DNA from: Hyparrhenia diplandra
Lineage: Eukaryota; Streptophyta; Magnoliopsida; Poales; Poaceae
Reading direction: 5' to 3'
Length of the DNA stretch: 64,000 nucleotides
Assembly: GCA_015847255.1 (NCBI GenBank)
Contig: JADLZK010009239.1
Span: 1-64,000, forward strand
Below the pieces are notes generated by a model, which saw nothing but the letters and a program-made list of their open reading frames with translations, had not been told where the DNA came from and made no database searches. Position numbers and translations under genes: made by a program. Shown piece by piece: positions 1 to 12,461 of this stretch. Each line of letters begins with the position of its first letter. Position 1 is the stretch's first letter.

Positions 1-98
1 TTAGTGTATATGGTGAAGGCCCAATAGAGGCCCATGTACATCCAACTATATACCCACCCTTCCAGGGTTGGAGGAATGTGAGTTTATTCCCTCTAACA
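1..98 (+). repeat. 5' LTR of the first Copia element (two bases missing at the window edge)
   Basis: It matches 4985-5088 almost throughout, differing mainly by a small indel near the end of the LTR. It ends CTCTAACA directly before the primer site. Confidence 0.9.
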
Positions 99-110
99 TG
101 GTATCGGCCT
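99..110 (+). other. Primer binding site (tRNA-iMet type) of the first Copia element
   Basis: TGGTATCGGCCT directly follows the 5' LTR. Plant Copia elements usually have TGGTATCAGAGC here, complementary to the 3' end of initiator methionine tRNA. The match is imperfect, in keeping with decay. Confidence 0.7.
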
Positions 111-1740
111 AACCCAATTTTCCCCATCCGATCCCCTGCCGCCGCCGCCCATGGCTGGCCGGCCGCCCAGCGCCGCCACCCCAGCGAGCAGCCCTTCCTC
201 TCCCTATCCTCCTTCCCTTTCATCTCCTACGCCGAGCGCGGAGGCGGTGCGATTCCCGAGCGGAGCTTCTCCACCAGCGGGCGGCGGAGTCTGGCGTGGT
301 CGCGGGCGAACTGGAAGCGGTCCGGCGCGGGCCTCGTTGCTGCCTCTCCACGGCCGGGCGGGCGCGCGACCTCATTGAACGCAAGCGACTGCAGCCGAAG
401 CGCCAGCGCCGCGGATGAAGCGGTTGCCCGCCGCCGTCGCGCATATCGCGAGGGCACCCGACCCGTCCTCCTCCTCCTCGGTCTTCGAGCTCCGGCTTCG
501 TGAGCCCGGCCGTGGCATGCGCTACCGCCCGCGGCCACAGCTGCTTTGCCGCTAAGCGCGCGGCGCGAGTGTCTTGAGGCGGTCGCGGCCTCTACACTGG
601 CTTGGCGGCTGAACGAGGAGGTCACTACGGCGCTAGCGCTGGGCGGCTACAGGGCTGCCAGCTGCGAGGGGCAGTCTTGCTGCCTCACGCTACCCGATGA
701 GGGTGGAGACTGCCGGCGGCCACCGCACCCTGCGGCCCGCAACTTCCGACCACGGCAGACCTTCCCCTCCGCCCACGTCGCCTCTTTGCTTCTTGAAAGC
801 GTCTTGCGTGTCTTTGGCGAGCAGATGCGGCTGCCAGTAGCCGACTCCGTGCGGCTCTTCTTTGCCCCTCTCCCCCATCTTCTGTCGCCTCTTCTCAGGC
901 TGCGGCTCCTCTCAGCGCGGTTCTTGCCCCTCTTCTCGAGGCCATTTGGCGCGATCCTACAGCGCCGCGGCAGCACCTCTTCTTCCCTACACGGCCATGG
1001 GTGCGGGCGCGGGCGTGGCAGCCTTGCGTGACTCCCTCTTCCCTCGGAGCTGGGCGCGCGTGCGGCTCATCCCGCTTCTTCGCCGTGCTGCTCCCGGCGC
1101 CTTTGCAGCCCATGTGCGCGCCCGGGGCGCGCCGCCTCGGGAGCCGTTACCCGCCCGGCGCCACCGGGCTGCGACTCGAGCCACCCTCGCCCGGGCCACA
1201 GAACTGGGCACCGGCATGCCTCGCCCGTGGCGGCCATGCTTTCGCGCTGCTTCTCCGGCGTCTCGCGTGGCGCCACCTCCGGCGTCTCGCCGAGCCTCGT
1301 TTGGGACCGGTGGCCGTGGCCACCTCCTTCAACACCATGGCCCCGACACCTCTGTCGGACCACCTGGATCATTTGCTCCGCCATGCCCGACTCCGTCCAC
1401 GGCACGGGGTGGAATCTCGGCGATGGGGCGCAATCATTCGGCACCATGGGCTGCACCACCCGTCTGCACCCGAGTGGATCGCCGACTCGGGGCTTCCTTC
1501 CACACTACCCCTCATGCGGCATCCTCTCTTCTCTTCGCCCTCCTCACCATTCCTGTCCCTCTTGATCATGGTTGGGAATGGGTCTTGTCTTCTGTCACCT
1601 CCGTGGGTTACGCCTCCGGTCTTTTTCGTCTTCGATGTTCTTGTTTCTCCTCGGATCGTCCATAACCTTCTTTCCATCCGCCGGTTTCTGCCGACAACTC
1701 TTGTTCGGTTGAGTTCGACTCTACCGGCCTCACGGTGAAG
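111..1740 (+). pseudogene. GC-rich gag region of the first Copia element, degenerate
   Basis: This stretch sits where gag should be and is extremely GC-rich. All frames give alanine, arginine and proline-rich low-complexity translations, so several overlapping open frames exist on both strands without meaning. I see no intact CCHC knuckle. The assignment rests on position between the primer site and the integrase remnants, not on a recognised motif. Confidence 0.45.
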
Positions 1741-2079
1741 GATTCCGCCTGCAGGCGGCCACTCCTCATTTGTGATAGCTCGAGACCCCTTTACTCTCTT
1801 CGCCTTTCTGCTTCCGCTATACCGCCTTCCGCCCGGCCGCCCTTGCCACTACTCCCTCTTCCTCTACGGCACCGCCCGGCTTTTCGGTCACCACGGCGCG
1901 GCGCTTTTGGCTCGGCTCAATCGTAGTGCCCACCTTCCTTGCTTTCGGGGCCGATGAGCATCTACGCCATGCATGCGGTTGGGTCGCCATGTGCGCCTTC
2001 CTTTTCCTTCTTCTTCTTGCGTCGCGGCGCATGCCTTTGCTCTTGTTCTTTGTGATCGTGGACTTCTCACATTCCTAGC

Positions 2080-2760
2080 ATTTCCGGCTATAAGTATTAT
2101 ACGGTCCTACTCGATGATTTCTCTCACTACTCTTGGACTTTCCCTTTCTGGCGCCAAGTCCGAGACTTTTCCACACTCCTCCACTTCTTTGCACGGGTGT
2201 CCACTCGGTTCGGCCTCACCATCAAGACCGTCGGTGTGACAAGCGGGCGTGGTCGATAACAACACCTCCGCTCCTTCTTTTCGCTCATGGTGTTCGACTC
2301 GAATGTCTTGCCCGTACACCTCTTTCGAAAGCGGCAAAGGCTGGCGGATGATTCGCACCGCGAGCGATGTCATGCGCACTCTCCTTCTTCGAGGCCTCTA
2401 CGCCCGTGGGCTTACGGGCGAGCCTACACACACCGCCACCTACTGCTCCAACCGGCTTCCTTCCACGGCCTCTCTGCTCCCCTCCACACCATGCCCTCTT
2501 GGCCGGTACACCTCCTCGCTCACGACCACCTCCGTGTCTTCGGTTGTGCTTGTACCCCCTAACCTCGCCGCCACGACTCCTCATAAGTTGGCGCCCCGCT
2601 CGACTGTGTGTGTGTTTCTTGGCTACTCCCCTCATCGCCAAGAGTTGCCGTTGCTACGACCTCACTTCTCGCCGAGTGCTTATCTCCCGACACGTCGTCT
2701 TCGGCAGTGTCGGTTTCCGTACTCCACTTCTTCCACACCTTCCCACGATCTGAGTTGGAG
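2080..2760 (+). pseudogene. Copia integrase remnant
   Basis: Near 2093 a frame reads YYTVLLDDFSHYSWTFP, the start of the Copia integrase core. The next pieces are spread over all three frames: a degraded equivalent of the SPQNGKAER region near 2300, a VFGC-like motif near 2540, and HKLAPRST plus FLGYS near 2585-2640, the usual end of the integrase/linker region. Frame changes occur every one to two hundred bases, so no functional integrase can be made. Confidence 0.7.
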
Positions 2761-3389
2761 TCCATGTTTCTGACCGGTTCAGCCACCGATTCCGTTCTGG
2801 CCTTTCTCCACCGGTACTCGGGCTCGCCACTCGCGGCCCCGGCGCCTACACTGCGCCACGCAGCGGCCCGTCGCCTGCTGCGCCGCCGGCAGCGCCTACT
2901 GCGCCCGCGCGGCGAGCGCCCACTGCGCTTCTGGCGGCCGAGCCCCACTGCGCCCGCCTTAGCGGCGGCGCCTCGTTCTGCGCCGCGCGCGGCGGCGCCT
3001 CGGCGGCGCCTCGGCGGCCCGGCATCCTGCTGCGCCCGCAGCGGCGGGAGTCCCCTGTTTGCGCCTCGCGGCGGCAGGCGTCCCCTGGCGCTGCGCCCGC
3101 AGCGCGGTCCGGAGCCCGTGCCGTGCCCCTTTTCGGGGGCGGGACCCGGCACATGGCCGGCGCAGGTGTCTCGTTCGTCGTAGCGGCCCGGCGCCCGGTG
3201 CCTCCGGACCCGGCTCGGCTCCTCCACCGCCGCCCCCACCTCCTCCACCACGTCGGGTCCGTGGTTACCCGGTGATCTACCACCGCGAGATCCTTGGCGA
3301 GACCCCCGTCACACTCACCCGATGGTGACTCGCCATGCGGCGGGGGTTCTCCGTCCTGACCCTCTCCGCCACCGAGGCGATCGCCGGTA

Positions 3390-4890
3390 TCTCCGATTCC
3401 TTCCCCTGTCCATCGTTGCATTGGCGGATCCTAGCTGGCGTAGCGATGGAAGAGAGCATGAGGCCCTTCTTGCCAACCGGGCGTGGGACCTTGTGCAGCG
3501 TCCGTCGGTAACAGCGTGGTCCTGAGCAAGTGGATATGGGGCGCACAAGCGTCGGCGGCGGCGATGCGGAGGCGATACAAGGCTCATTTGGGTCCTCGAG
3601 GCTTCACCGGCGCCCGGGGTTGATTATGATGAGACTTTCGGTCCGGTGGTCAAGCACTGCTACGGTCGCGCCGATTCTCTCACTTGCTCTCTCTCGCTCT
3701 TGGCGGTGCATCATTTCGATGTCAAGAATGCATTCCTCCATGGCACCTTAATGCGAGGCAGGTTTCTTCTTTGTTTGAGTCGGCCGGCGGGGTTTGTCGA
3801 CCCGGTCGGCTGATACGGTTTCCCGGCTCAACAAGTCACTATATGGTGCGAAGCGGGCTCCCGTGCTTGGTACTCGGTTTGCCACCTTCCTTCTCACTTT
3901 GGGGTTCGAGAGGCCAAGTCGACACTTCTCTTTTTCGTCTATCGCCATGGGCTGAGGCGCTTACACGCTACTATATGTTGATGACATTGTCCTCCCGACC
4001 TCCGGCCCCGGCTTCTTCGGCGTGTCATATCGGCCTGCGGCGGGGAGTTTGCTATGAAGGATCTCGGTCCCCTTCACCACTTCACGGGGGGTCCTTTGTG
4101 GAGCCTCGGCCGCCGGGGTTGTTCTGCACCGGCGGCGGTATGCTCTGGATATCCTCGGCGGTGGGGGATGACCGCTTGTCGACCATGTGCTACTCCGGTT
4201 GATACTCGGCGACTCTCTGGCGATGAAGCGACCAGCGAATCCCTCGCCTTCAGGGTTTGGGCGGTGCATTACGGTACCCCACCTTCACCGGGCGACATCG
4301 CGTCACGCGATTCAGCGAAGTACGTCTTCATATGCATGATCCACGGGCACCACATCTTCTTTGCGATGAAGCGCCTTCTCCGCTATGTCCGTGGCAATTG
4401 TTGACTTCGGCTTCGATGATCCACGGTCTCCCTCCAGCGAGCTCGTCGTCTACGACGCACGGCCGGGCGGGTGTCCCGACACTCGCCGCTCTACCTCCGG
4501 GTATGCCGTCTTCCTTGGCGGCAACCTCGTCTCTGGTCGTCAAGCGGCGGCCGGTTGTCTCCCGCTCCGGTGCGAGGCGGAGTACCGGGCTGTTGCTAAC
4601 GGTGTGGCGGAGGCGTCTGGCTTCGTCGGCTCTTGGTGAGCTTCACGGCCCGGTGACAAAGACCACACTTGTCTCTTGTGACAATGTCGGCGCCCGTCTA
4701 CCTCTCCACTAACCCCCGTTCGGCATCGGCGGACGAAGCATGTGGAGATCGACTTGCACTTTGTCCGAGACTTGGTTGCCATCGGCATTGTTCGGGTGCT
4801 CCATGTACCGACCACCTCGGTTCGCCGACATCTTCACCAAGGGCGCGCCCTCATCGACCTTCTCCGAGTTCGATCCGGCCTCAACGTCAC
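3390..4890 (+). pseudogene. Copia reverse transcriptase and RNase H remnant
   Basis: Recognisable pieces in order: EHEALLANRAWDLV near 3458 (start of the RT domain), VDYDETFGPVVKH near 3620, HHFDVKNAFLHGT near 3712, YVDDIVL near 3973 (catalytic aspartates present), CPDTRRSTSGYAVFLG near 4472 and EAEYRAVANGVAEA near 4575 (RNase H), then HVEIDLHFVRDLVAIG near 4740 at the C terminus. They fall in different frames with stops between. The same motif series recurs better preserved at 50250-51700, so the two elements are of the same general type. Confidence 0.82.
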
Positions 4891-4984
4891 TAGTGGCTAG
4901 TTGTGGCTGCGGGGGGCCCTGTGTGTGTTGATTTCTTTGTTGTCGATCTTGATCTCCGCTGCGCCGGTAGTTCAGGCTCGGGGG

Positions 4985-5088
4985 TGTTAGTGTATATGAG
5001 TGAAGGCCCAATAGAGGCCCATGTACATCCAACTATATACCCACCCTTCTAGGGTTGGAGGAATACACAGAGTTTATTCCCTCTAACA
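4985..5088 (+). repeat. 3' LTR of the first Copia element
   Basis: 104 bp, starting TGTTAGTG and ending CTCTAACA. It is preceded by the G-rich tract CTCGGGGG (polypurine-tract position) and followed by AATAT. Confidence 0.9.
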
Positions 5089-8000
5089 AATATGTTGAAT
5101 CAAAACCTGTGGATACTATATATACCCAAATGATGACCTAGGAGATTTAACTTGATGTTGCAGAACACGAGCTCCCTAAGACAAATGTACATTGGCTCCT
5201 GAGCAGTTGTATTATTAAGTGTTTTTTAATTCCTTGGCTGTATTCTTTTTAGCACTACTGCTTCTATCATGTAGGACAAAATTTAACATGAGATTGATCA
5301 TTGTGGTTTTTTTGGTGGAAGGAGCTGCCATGCTGTGGAAGGTGTGACTAACAAGCTACTGGATAATCGATTTTAGCATCGACGTTAGGAAAGCAATGGT
5401 GGCCGCAATGCATTAGCGGCATTGGCGGTTGCACAGAAGCTCCCACCCCCTCAGGAGATGGAGATGTGTTTCTTTTGGTCTGTATGTGTTTGCCTGCTGG
5501 CCCCAGGTGCATTTTCTAACCCATTCTTCAAGTCTCTGTTTAGTGTTTATTTGCTTACAGGTGTTGCGCTCTCCTCGCTCAAGGTACATGCCCTCCCCTT
5601 TCCGACCATATCTTTGATTCAACATCTTTAATCCCGTAACTGTTTAATTCGGAAATCTGAAATATTAAATTTTGAAACAGAGTATCTAGATGTTAGATTC
5701 CATATATAGTTGTCTGGCCCATATGTTTTGGCACAAATTTCTTTAACTGTGCAAGACTTCTGTTTCCAATTTGTTTAGGCACCAATGGAAACTGTATAAG
5801 ATGCTTAAAGTGTTTCTGGTTTAGCTATTAAATGGTATGTTTTCAAGTCCACAATTCTCAATGTTGTGGATGATTGACTTGGTCATTAAAGATCTTCCTG
5901 GTGTAGGTTATCCTCTACTCGTTGCTAGATTCTGGGAGCATTTTGATGTTGCTGCTCCCTGCATTGTATCTCTGTCAGTGCTATATTATGATGACATTTT
6001 TTTTGAAACTATTATGGTCACATTTTTATTAATGAAGTTACATGCATTTGCTATTGTTGGCTATAATTTGTTGTGTTTTCATGCCTCAGTAGTTGCATTT
6101 TGGGAGCACTTCAGTGGATAAATATTTATTTTTGTTGTTCTTTTTCTTTGTTTCTTACTTTCTGCATTTCGCGTCATTTGTGATAAACATACTTTGTGAT
6201 AAATGGGTCAATGGAAAGGACTAGTGTGCGAAAAGATTTTGCTTCCTCTTGCTCACAGTTCATAAAAAAATGAATTCCAACCTAGGAGGAACTAGGTGTT
6301 TTTCCATTAATAAAAATAGGCATATAAATAAATCCAGTCCAAGAGAAGATTTGAATCTGTGTGGTTGGGCATGGCCACACCTGTCACCCAACTAGGCTCA
6401 AACCCCACATCCCCACCCCTGTTCATCATGGGTGTCCATGTGTACTGTAGGTTTTCTACTTGGCTCTAAAAAGTTGTACATTTTTCAGGCTTTAGATTAG
6501 GTACCCTCCACTTAGAAATCTTAATTAACAAGCATGGATTGTTCTGTTTACAATTATTTGATTTTTCAAAATCTGTCAGATTACTAGTGTGTGTTGCTTT
6601 CTTAGTTTCTTTTGTTTATACAGTCAGTTGATTCGATGCATTGTGTGATAGTCTCACTGTGTTTGACCATTGCTTAGTTTTACAGCATGCAAGATGCTTT
6701 TGTTGTCACATGCCCCATCTTTTGGCTATGAAATTAAATGTGAATATCTTGATATTTTTTTTTTTGAAAGCAAGCGGGGGGGGGAAGAGTTTCCCCACCA
6801 AACTTTTATATATCGGGCACACTCTGTTTGGACAGAGCTCAGTCAGAACCGTTACAAGCAAGGAGGTACATCCGCCAAGCATCAAGCTTGGGTTTTGTTC
6901 AGGCCGAAGCGGCCCTGCCAAGTTACAAGATCGTTACAAACTTTAGAGATGATGGATCGGGGGCTCGGGTTTTCCTGCCTAAAAATCTTGCCGTTCCTAG
7001 CATCCCAGAGGCGCCATAATATCGCTTGCAGGATGGACGGCCAAACTGAAGCGTCAACTGAGTCGGGAACAGGAGCTGTCCAGATTTCTGTATCGGCCAA
7101 GGCCGATATCGAAGCCAGCCTAAGCCGACTCCAAACTTCTGCACTGACAGGACATCCGAAGAAGACATGGTGCCTGTCTTCACTGCCGAGGGTGCATCGC
7201 TCGCAACCAGCATGGTCGAGGACATGCTTGGAATGTAGGTTCGTCCGTGTGCTGAGTCTATCTTTGAAGTAAAGCCAGGAGAAGATCTTCACTTTGTTCG
7301 GGAGTCGCGTGCTCCAGATTTCCTTGCCATGTTGGTCCTCCGAACCGCCATTGTTGAGAGCTCGATAGACTTGCCAAACTGGGTCATTCATCCTTGGGAA
7401 ATGTACTCCATATATTTAACAACTTGACTTGAATACAAAAGATCATGAGTCCATGTTGAATCAACAGCTGAACATTGTTAGAAGTGCAATCCTTTTCAAG
7501 AAATTATTTCACTTGAGAAGGATCCATTTACTTGGACCATTTAATTGCACATGTCAACATATGTATGATATGTAACGTCATAACGTTCAAGCGCAGGTTA
7601 TGTTGTTCAACAAGGATGAATGACCCAGTTTGGCAAGTCTTCACCGACTACAAGTTGGAAGACAAATGATCAATCGTATAAGTTGTGCACATAGGATTGA
7701 TGTAATACAGAGCCTAGATTGTTTGCTAAGACAGGCTGAATCCTATGATGCAGATTCGTTTTTTTTATATAAAGTAGATTTTGCCCTTTTATGGGAAAGT
7801 TGATAGTTTGAATATCGCTATGGGCTTCAGATGCCAACCATTGTACTATAGGGAATGTTATTTGAACCACCTGATAGTTTTATCAGGCTGCAAAACCCTC
7901 AGCTTGGAATGGTAGCATACATATGCATATACGTGGCTCAATGGGCTTGCAGGACCATGTACATGGGAACTAAAGCTGTACATAGACTCTGTGTGTTGTG

Positions 8001-8424
8001 TAATCTGAAAGTAGTCGGCATGTTATGCTTCAGATTCTCTAATTAACTAAGTGTAACGCTAATTTTATGTTGTTTTTAGGAGTTCCATTATAGCAGTCAG
8101 CTGCTGCTGCCGCCGCCGCATTTGCAGCAAGGCCAATCATGTACGCCAGTGGTTAAAGATGAGGCGGAATCGATTAATTGGACTTTCATCTCGGGAGTGC
8201 TTATGATAGTTTGCAGCAGAGTTTTATATATATAATGTACCTAATCTGTATATAATTGGCTCCTATGTAGTGCTTCTGAATAGTAAATAGTGCTAAAAAT
8301 AATTCAGTCTGATTGGTGTTTTAATTTGAATGTGCTCATCGAAGTCAGACCATTTAGCCGGTACAGGCATTACATTTCGTTATGTTGTTACAAGTTAAGT
8401 TTGATCTGTTTTGTCTCTCAGTGT
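5089..8424 (+). repeat. Host segmental copy 1, left part (homologous to 29890-31860)
   Basis: From the base after the Copia element the sequence follows 29892 onward: the ATGTTGAATC start, then blocks such as AGCTCCCACCCCCTCAGGAG, the ATTTGTGATAAACA block and the GATTGTTTGCTAAG block recur in the same order. The copy carries a mini-exon at 5561-5583 (after TTACAG, before GTACATG) matching 26057-26082, and a degraded last exon near 8079-8215. It lacks the first exon seen at 25607. It is broken by a LINE fragment and, at 8424/8425, by the 15.9-kb nested insertion; it resumes at 24327. Confidence 0.85.
6754..7396 (-). mobile_element. 5'-truncated LINE fragment with RT-associated zinc-binding region
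   Basis: On the minus strand the insert ends in an A-run (T-run on the plus strand at about 6754-6765). It is absent from the homologous position near 30930. The minus ORF 7391-6882 contains WSTRLPNKVKIFSWLYFKDR followed by a C-X2-C ... H-X4-C pattern (CERC, then HHVFFGC). That is the zf-RVT domain found after reverse transcriptase in plant LINEs. The RT and endonuclease parts are missing, as expected for 5' truncation. The first thirty bases in LINE orientation (7396-7367) are not LINE sequence but an exact inverted copy of 7611-7640. Confidence 0.8.
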
Positions 8425-9858
8425 TGAAAGGATCGAGATGCCCGAGAGGGGGGTGGTGGGGGTGAATTGGGCTAATCTAAAATTTTAACTCAAATGAACA
8501 ACCTACTAGCCCATATTCACCCTCTTGTGCCTTAAGTGTGTTTCTAACAACTACCGCACAAAGTTTTGCACCCTAGGTTCCAATCCTACTCTAGCATGGC
8601 AATTCTAAGAATGTAAAGACATGAAATAGAATTGCGGAAAGTAAAGAGAGGAAGGAACACGGCGATTTTTTCCCGAGGTATCGAGGTGTCGCCACACCCC
8701 CCTAATCCTCGTTGGAGCACTCTCTCGAGAGTATCGCTCCCCCTTAGTCCTCGCAAGAACTAAGTGCTCTCTACGGGCTGATTCTTCGACACTCCGTCGC
8801 GGTGAATCACCCAAAACCGCTCACAAGCTTGCTTGAGCCACCCACAAGCACCACCGGGTGATCTTCAAGCCATGATCCGCCACCAAGCCGTCTAGGTGAT
8901 GGCGATCACCAAGGAGAAACAAGCACAAACTCTCACTTGACCTCTACAAGCCTAATGAGAAGAGTGGATGCACACTTGTAACTCTCAAAGCACTAAAGAG
9001 GTCCTTAATCTTGCATATGACCACCTCAATAGGCTCTTGCACTCTCTTCAACTCTCAAGGTGTTTTTCCAAGCGAACAAATGAGCAAGAGAGAGAGTATG
9101 GACGAGCCAACCAAGTATTTATAGCCCAAGGCTCAAAATCCAACCGTTGGCTCAAATCACAGGAAAAAAATGTACAGCGCCGGACGCGCCGGGTGACAAG
9201 CGCTGGCGCGCGCGCTATACAAAAATTCAAATTCCCGCTCAAACTTTCCACGGCGCGGGCCGGCGCCAGCGGTCACTCCCGGAGACATCGTCTACGGACT
9301 GCGTCGGCGTGGCGCTGACAGCGCCCGCGCGCGCGTCCGGCGCAGATGTAAAACACCGCCCGGCGCTTCTCAACGGCGCCGGGCGTGCGAGGCGCTTCAG
9401 GCCCGGCGTCCGGCGGTGCAATCTCTACCGCTTCAACTCCAAATCCTCGATTTCTTGAGCGGCTTCGACTCCAATCTTTTCGGGGACTTTTTCATGCTAC
9501 CTAGTGCTAGAATCAACAAGTGTGCACCACATCTCATCACTAGACTCACCTAGGTCAAGCTACCCATCCGTACCCCCCCTTAATAGTGCGGCCAAAAGCA
9601 AAAACAAAGTCCTACGACTAATCCAATGTCTCTCAACTCCATCGACAATCGGAACTAACCGTCCCTTAACCTTGTCGTCCGTCTTTTGAAAACCGAAAGC
9701 GATTTCCATCGCCAGAGGGCATACGAGTCACATTCCACGAAACCATCATTACCATGACCTAACTTACCCCCTTGTTTTACGCAAAAACACACGTTAGTCA
9801 TGGTAATAAACATATTGTCATCAATCATCGAAACCAATCTAGGGGCCTAGATGCTTCA
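8425..9858 (-). repeat. 3' LTR of the long-LTR Copia element
   Basis: Begins TGAAAGGATCGAG and ends GATGCTTCA in plus orientation. It aligns along its whole length with 22873-24326. The inner flank on the minus strand is AAAAAGGGGGAGAT, a good polypurine tract, which identifies this copy as the 3' LTR. Confidence 0.93.
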
Positions 9859-9935
9859 ATCTCCCCCTTTTTGGTGATTGATGACAACCTCTAGAGTATG
9901 GAGATGAAATTTGAAGTTTTAAGCGCACTTGTTCA

Positions 9936-11245
9936 TGTTGGCGGTCATTATCAAGCATTTAATACCACCAACTCGGGTTCATTCCAAGGGAAATAAACAA
10001 TCTCATGGTGCATATGCATTTATTTCTAACCTAGTTCCACTTGTATTGGTAGAAAACATGTTTTGCGGGTATAAAAGTGGAAACAAGTACAAATACGCCC
10101 AATCAACAATGAAAGCACAAAACCGGGATTGCGCCTTGTCAAGGGAGGGCCAACAGTCCGAATCGGGCAAAAGCGGCCGATGCACCTATGGGACAATGAA
10201 CCAAAGTGGGCCAAGAGGCGGCACGCGAAAGCCCGGCTCGAGCCGGGCCAAACTGGGCCGGCCCGGCCCCCTGCGGCGGCCGGCCGGGCACGGCTCCGAT
10301 CCCGCGGCTTCACCGACTTTCACATGCCGAAATGTTGAGGGGGAAAAGATGGTGCAAAGTTGTTTGGCGCCCGGTTTTCTCCGCCAAAGTGCCTAAATTT
10401 TGGCCTCACTTCATGTATAAATAGGGGCATACCCCCCCCTCTAAAGCATCAAGACACAACCATTCACTCACTCATTTTTCACTCACACACTCCACTCCAT
10501 CACTCACGCTTAGTACACATTGGAGTAGAGGAAAGGAGCCAAGTTAGAATTAGAAGGGAGTGAGAGAGGAGGAAGTGTGGAGAAGAGGAGTAGCGACCCT
10601 CTCCGCCTTAGGCGAGACGGAGTTCAACCTGTCGGCTCCCGTCTCTCCAGATTGTACCTCTACGGATCATCCCTCTTGGTTTGAGTAAGAGATCGTGTTC
10701 TATTTACAAACAATTATCTTCGAGTTTAAATTATTACTTTAATTATACGTTCACCGGTTCGTTGTTTACCATATCGGTAGATGCTCTAGTAGAGGACTCG
10801 ATGAAGACGGATGCTCTGGCCAACGCTAGAGTACGTGATAAGTAGTGTAGGCGTGGTGTCTAAACTACAAGTCACCCTCGTTTACCAATCGGTCCACGGT
10901 AGTGAGGTAGGCGGCGGTGGTGACAGCCCCTGTTTGACCTTAGTATTCCTCCACGTCCGGTTGTGCGGTAGTCCGGAGGCCGGACCCTTCCGGCGGAACC
11001 GGGGAGAGCCGGTGGCTACGTGAACATTATAAGAAAAAGAAGTAATTTGGCTTTAGGATAATCCGGCCGTAGTAGAAACTCACTACCCGTTCACCCTTTC
11101 CATCTTCATCCGGTAGCTAGTCGAGCCCGACTTAACACCCATTCCCCCGTGGAAATCGATACCCCGAACACTTCCGGATGAAGTGCTACAACGGTATTTC
11201 CGTGTGCTTGCGGACTATTTACGCTTACGCTAAGAAACACCAACA
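9936..11245 (+). repeat. 5' LTR of the nested Gypsy element
   Basis: Aligned with 17953-19267 over its full length, with scattered substitutions and one-base indels, many in G or C runs. A TATAAATAGGG box near 10416 with downstream CACTCACTC-rich sequence is a plausible promoter; the equivalent is at 18441. Confidence 0.92.
10410..10440 (+). promoter_or_regulatory. Likely TATA box of the Gypsy 5' LTR
   Basis: TATAAATAGGG sits mid-LTR and is followed within about 60 bp by CA-rich sequence (CACTCACTC). The same TATAAATAGGG occurs at 18441 in the other LTR. Placement is typical of LTR core promoters; no transcription evidence is available. Confidence 0.5.
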
Positions 11246-11253
11246 AGCATTTC

Positions 11254-11271
11254 TGGCGCCGTTGCTCGGGA
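11254..11271 (+). other. Primer binding site of the Gypsy element
   Basis: TGGCGCCGTTGCTCGGGA lies eight bases inside the 5' LTR. The family form is TGGCGCCGTTGCCGGGGA, so two positions differ here. Confidence 0.8.
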
Positions 11272-11364
11272 ACGGTTGTCGTTATAGTCTTGAACCTAGT
11301 CTACCCGTGTATCCTACATTATCCATTTCCACCCCGCCATTAAAACAAAAATCTAAAAAAAATT

Positions 11365-12454
11365 ATGGAGCACTCAACTATTGCAAAACATGCGCTCCGA
11401 AAGTGGCGAGCTCTTAGAACGCCCATCTTCTTCGAAGCCCATCACAGCTTGAGTTATGAGCTCCATACGGCCTACTAGCCATGGTTCGGGATCGATCCTT
11501 CTCGGGTTATGATTACGAGAATCCATACCATCACCGAGGGAGTTTGAGCAACTCCTCGTGCTTGCCTCACCATTGAAGGCATGTCACAAGACACGTTAAG
11601 GTGGAAGCTATTCCCTTTCTCACTTGAGGAGAGAGCGAAAAAGTTGGGTTTGACCACAACGTAGGGAAGGTAGCGGTGATTGGGAGGAATTGCGGGCAAG
11701 GTTTTGCCAAGCTTTCTTCCCTATATCCCGAATTGCTTCCCTCCGTCAAGAGATACTCTGCTTCCAACAAGGGGAGAAGGAGTCGTTAGGTGCGACTGGG
11801 ACGATTCTCAATTTTAACGAGGTCGGGTCGAGAACTATCCATTCCCGACCATGTCTTTGCTCCGCATTTCAATTTTGGGTTTGACTAAAGAGTTACGCCT
11901 GCAGATTAGACACGGCCGCGGGAGGGTCGTTTACACAAAACCACAGAGGAAGGGAAGCCCTTTTAGACCGAATACTTGAAAACACCCCTCCTCTAGAACC
12001 CGTGCGTGTTGAGCCGGTGTCCGACGAGGTTTCGTCGCTTCAAGCCGAACCTCACGAAAATACGGACCCGAACCAAAGGAGGAACCCCTTACGGGAGACC
12101 TCCCGTATATCGAGGGCGTATTTCTTGAGGATTTCGGAAATACCTCGAAATACGAAGTCGGTAAAGAGACCACCGGTTCCTATCACCCCTAGAGAACCTT
12201 TAAGCCGCAGACTCTCTACGAGAGTCAATCATGGGGTTAACATCTTTCATGAGCGGCGAATGGGTACACGAGAGCGAGTCGTCTTCGAAGAAATTCGGAT
12301 TCGTACTCCCTCGTTCCCCATTCAATGCGTAATAAAAAAAAAACAGGAAACGGTATTGTATAACCCAACCGTGGGCATTAACATCATGTCGAAACCTATG
12401 CCCAAACTTATTTTGAGGAAGAGAAATCTTTGGCCCACAATAAAAACTTTTTAG
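11365..12454 (+). pseudogene. Gypsy (Athila-like) gag remnant
   Basis: The ATG at 11365 starts a short frame (MEHSTIAKHALRKW) that soon stops. Further on, ARFCQAFFPISRIASLRQEI (near 11694), LDTAAGGSFT (near 11908) and LDRILENTPPLEPV (near 11966) are recognisable Athila-type Gag wording, lying in different frames. A later stretch, 12002-12454, is open but without a clear domain. No zinc knuckle is visible. Confidence 0.65.
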
Positions 12455-12461
12455 AACCGAT

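Larger units (their letters stand above)
1..5088 (+). mobile_element. Short-LTR Ty1/Copia retrotransposon, decayed; 5' end cut by window edge
   Basis: Both ends carry the same roughly 100-bp LTR (1-98 and 4985-5088) with termini TGTTAG and CTAACA. A tRNA-iMet-like primer site follows the 5' LTR and a G-rich tract precedes the 3' LTR. Between them, in Copia order, are a GC-rich gag region, integrase remnants, reverse transcriptase and RNase H on the plus strand, all broken by stops and frame changes. The short LTR and the RNase H wording resemble the Ale/Retrofit-type grass Copia elements; that lineage call is inference. The 3' flank begins AATAT. The related sequence at 29890 has one uninterrupted AATATGTTGAAT there, so AATAT is the likely target duplication; its left copy lies outside the window. 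Confidence 0.88.
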
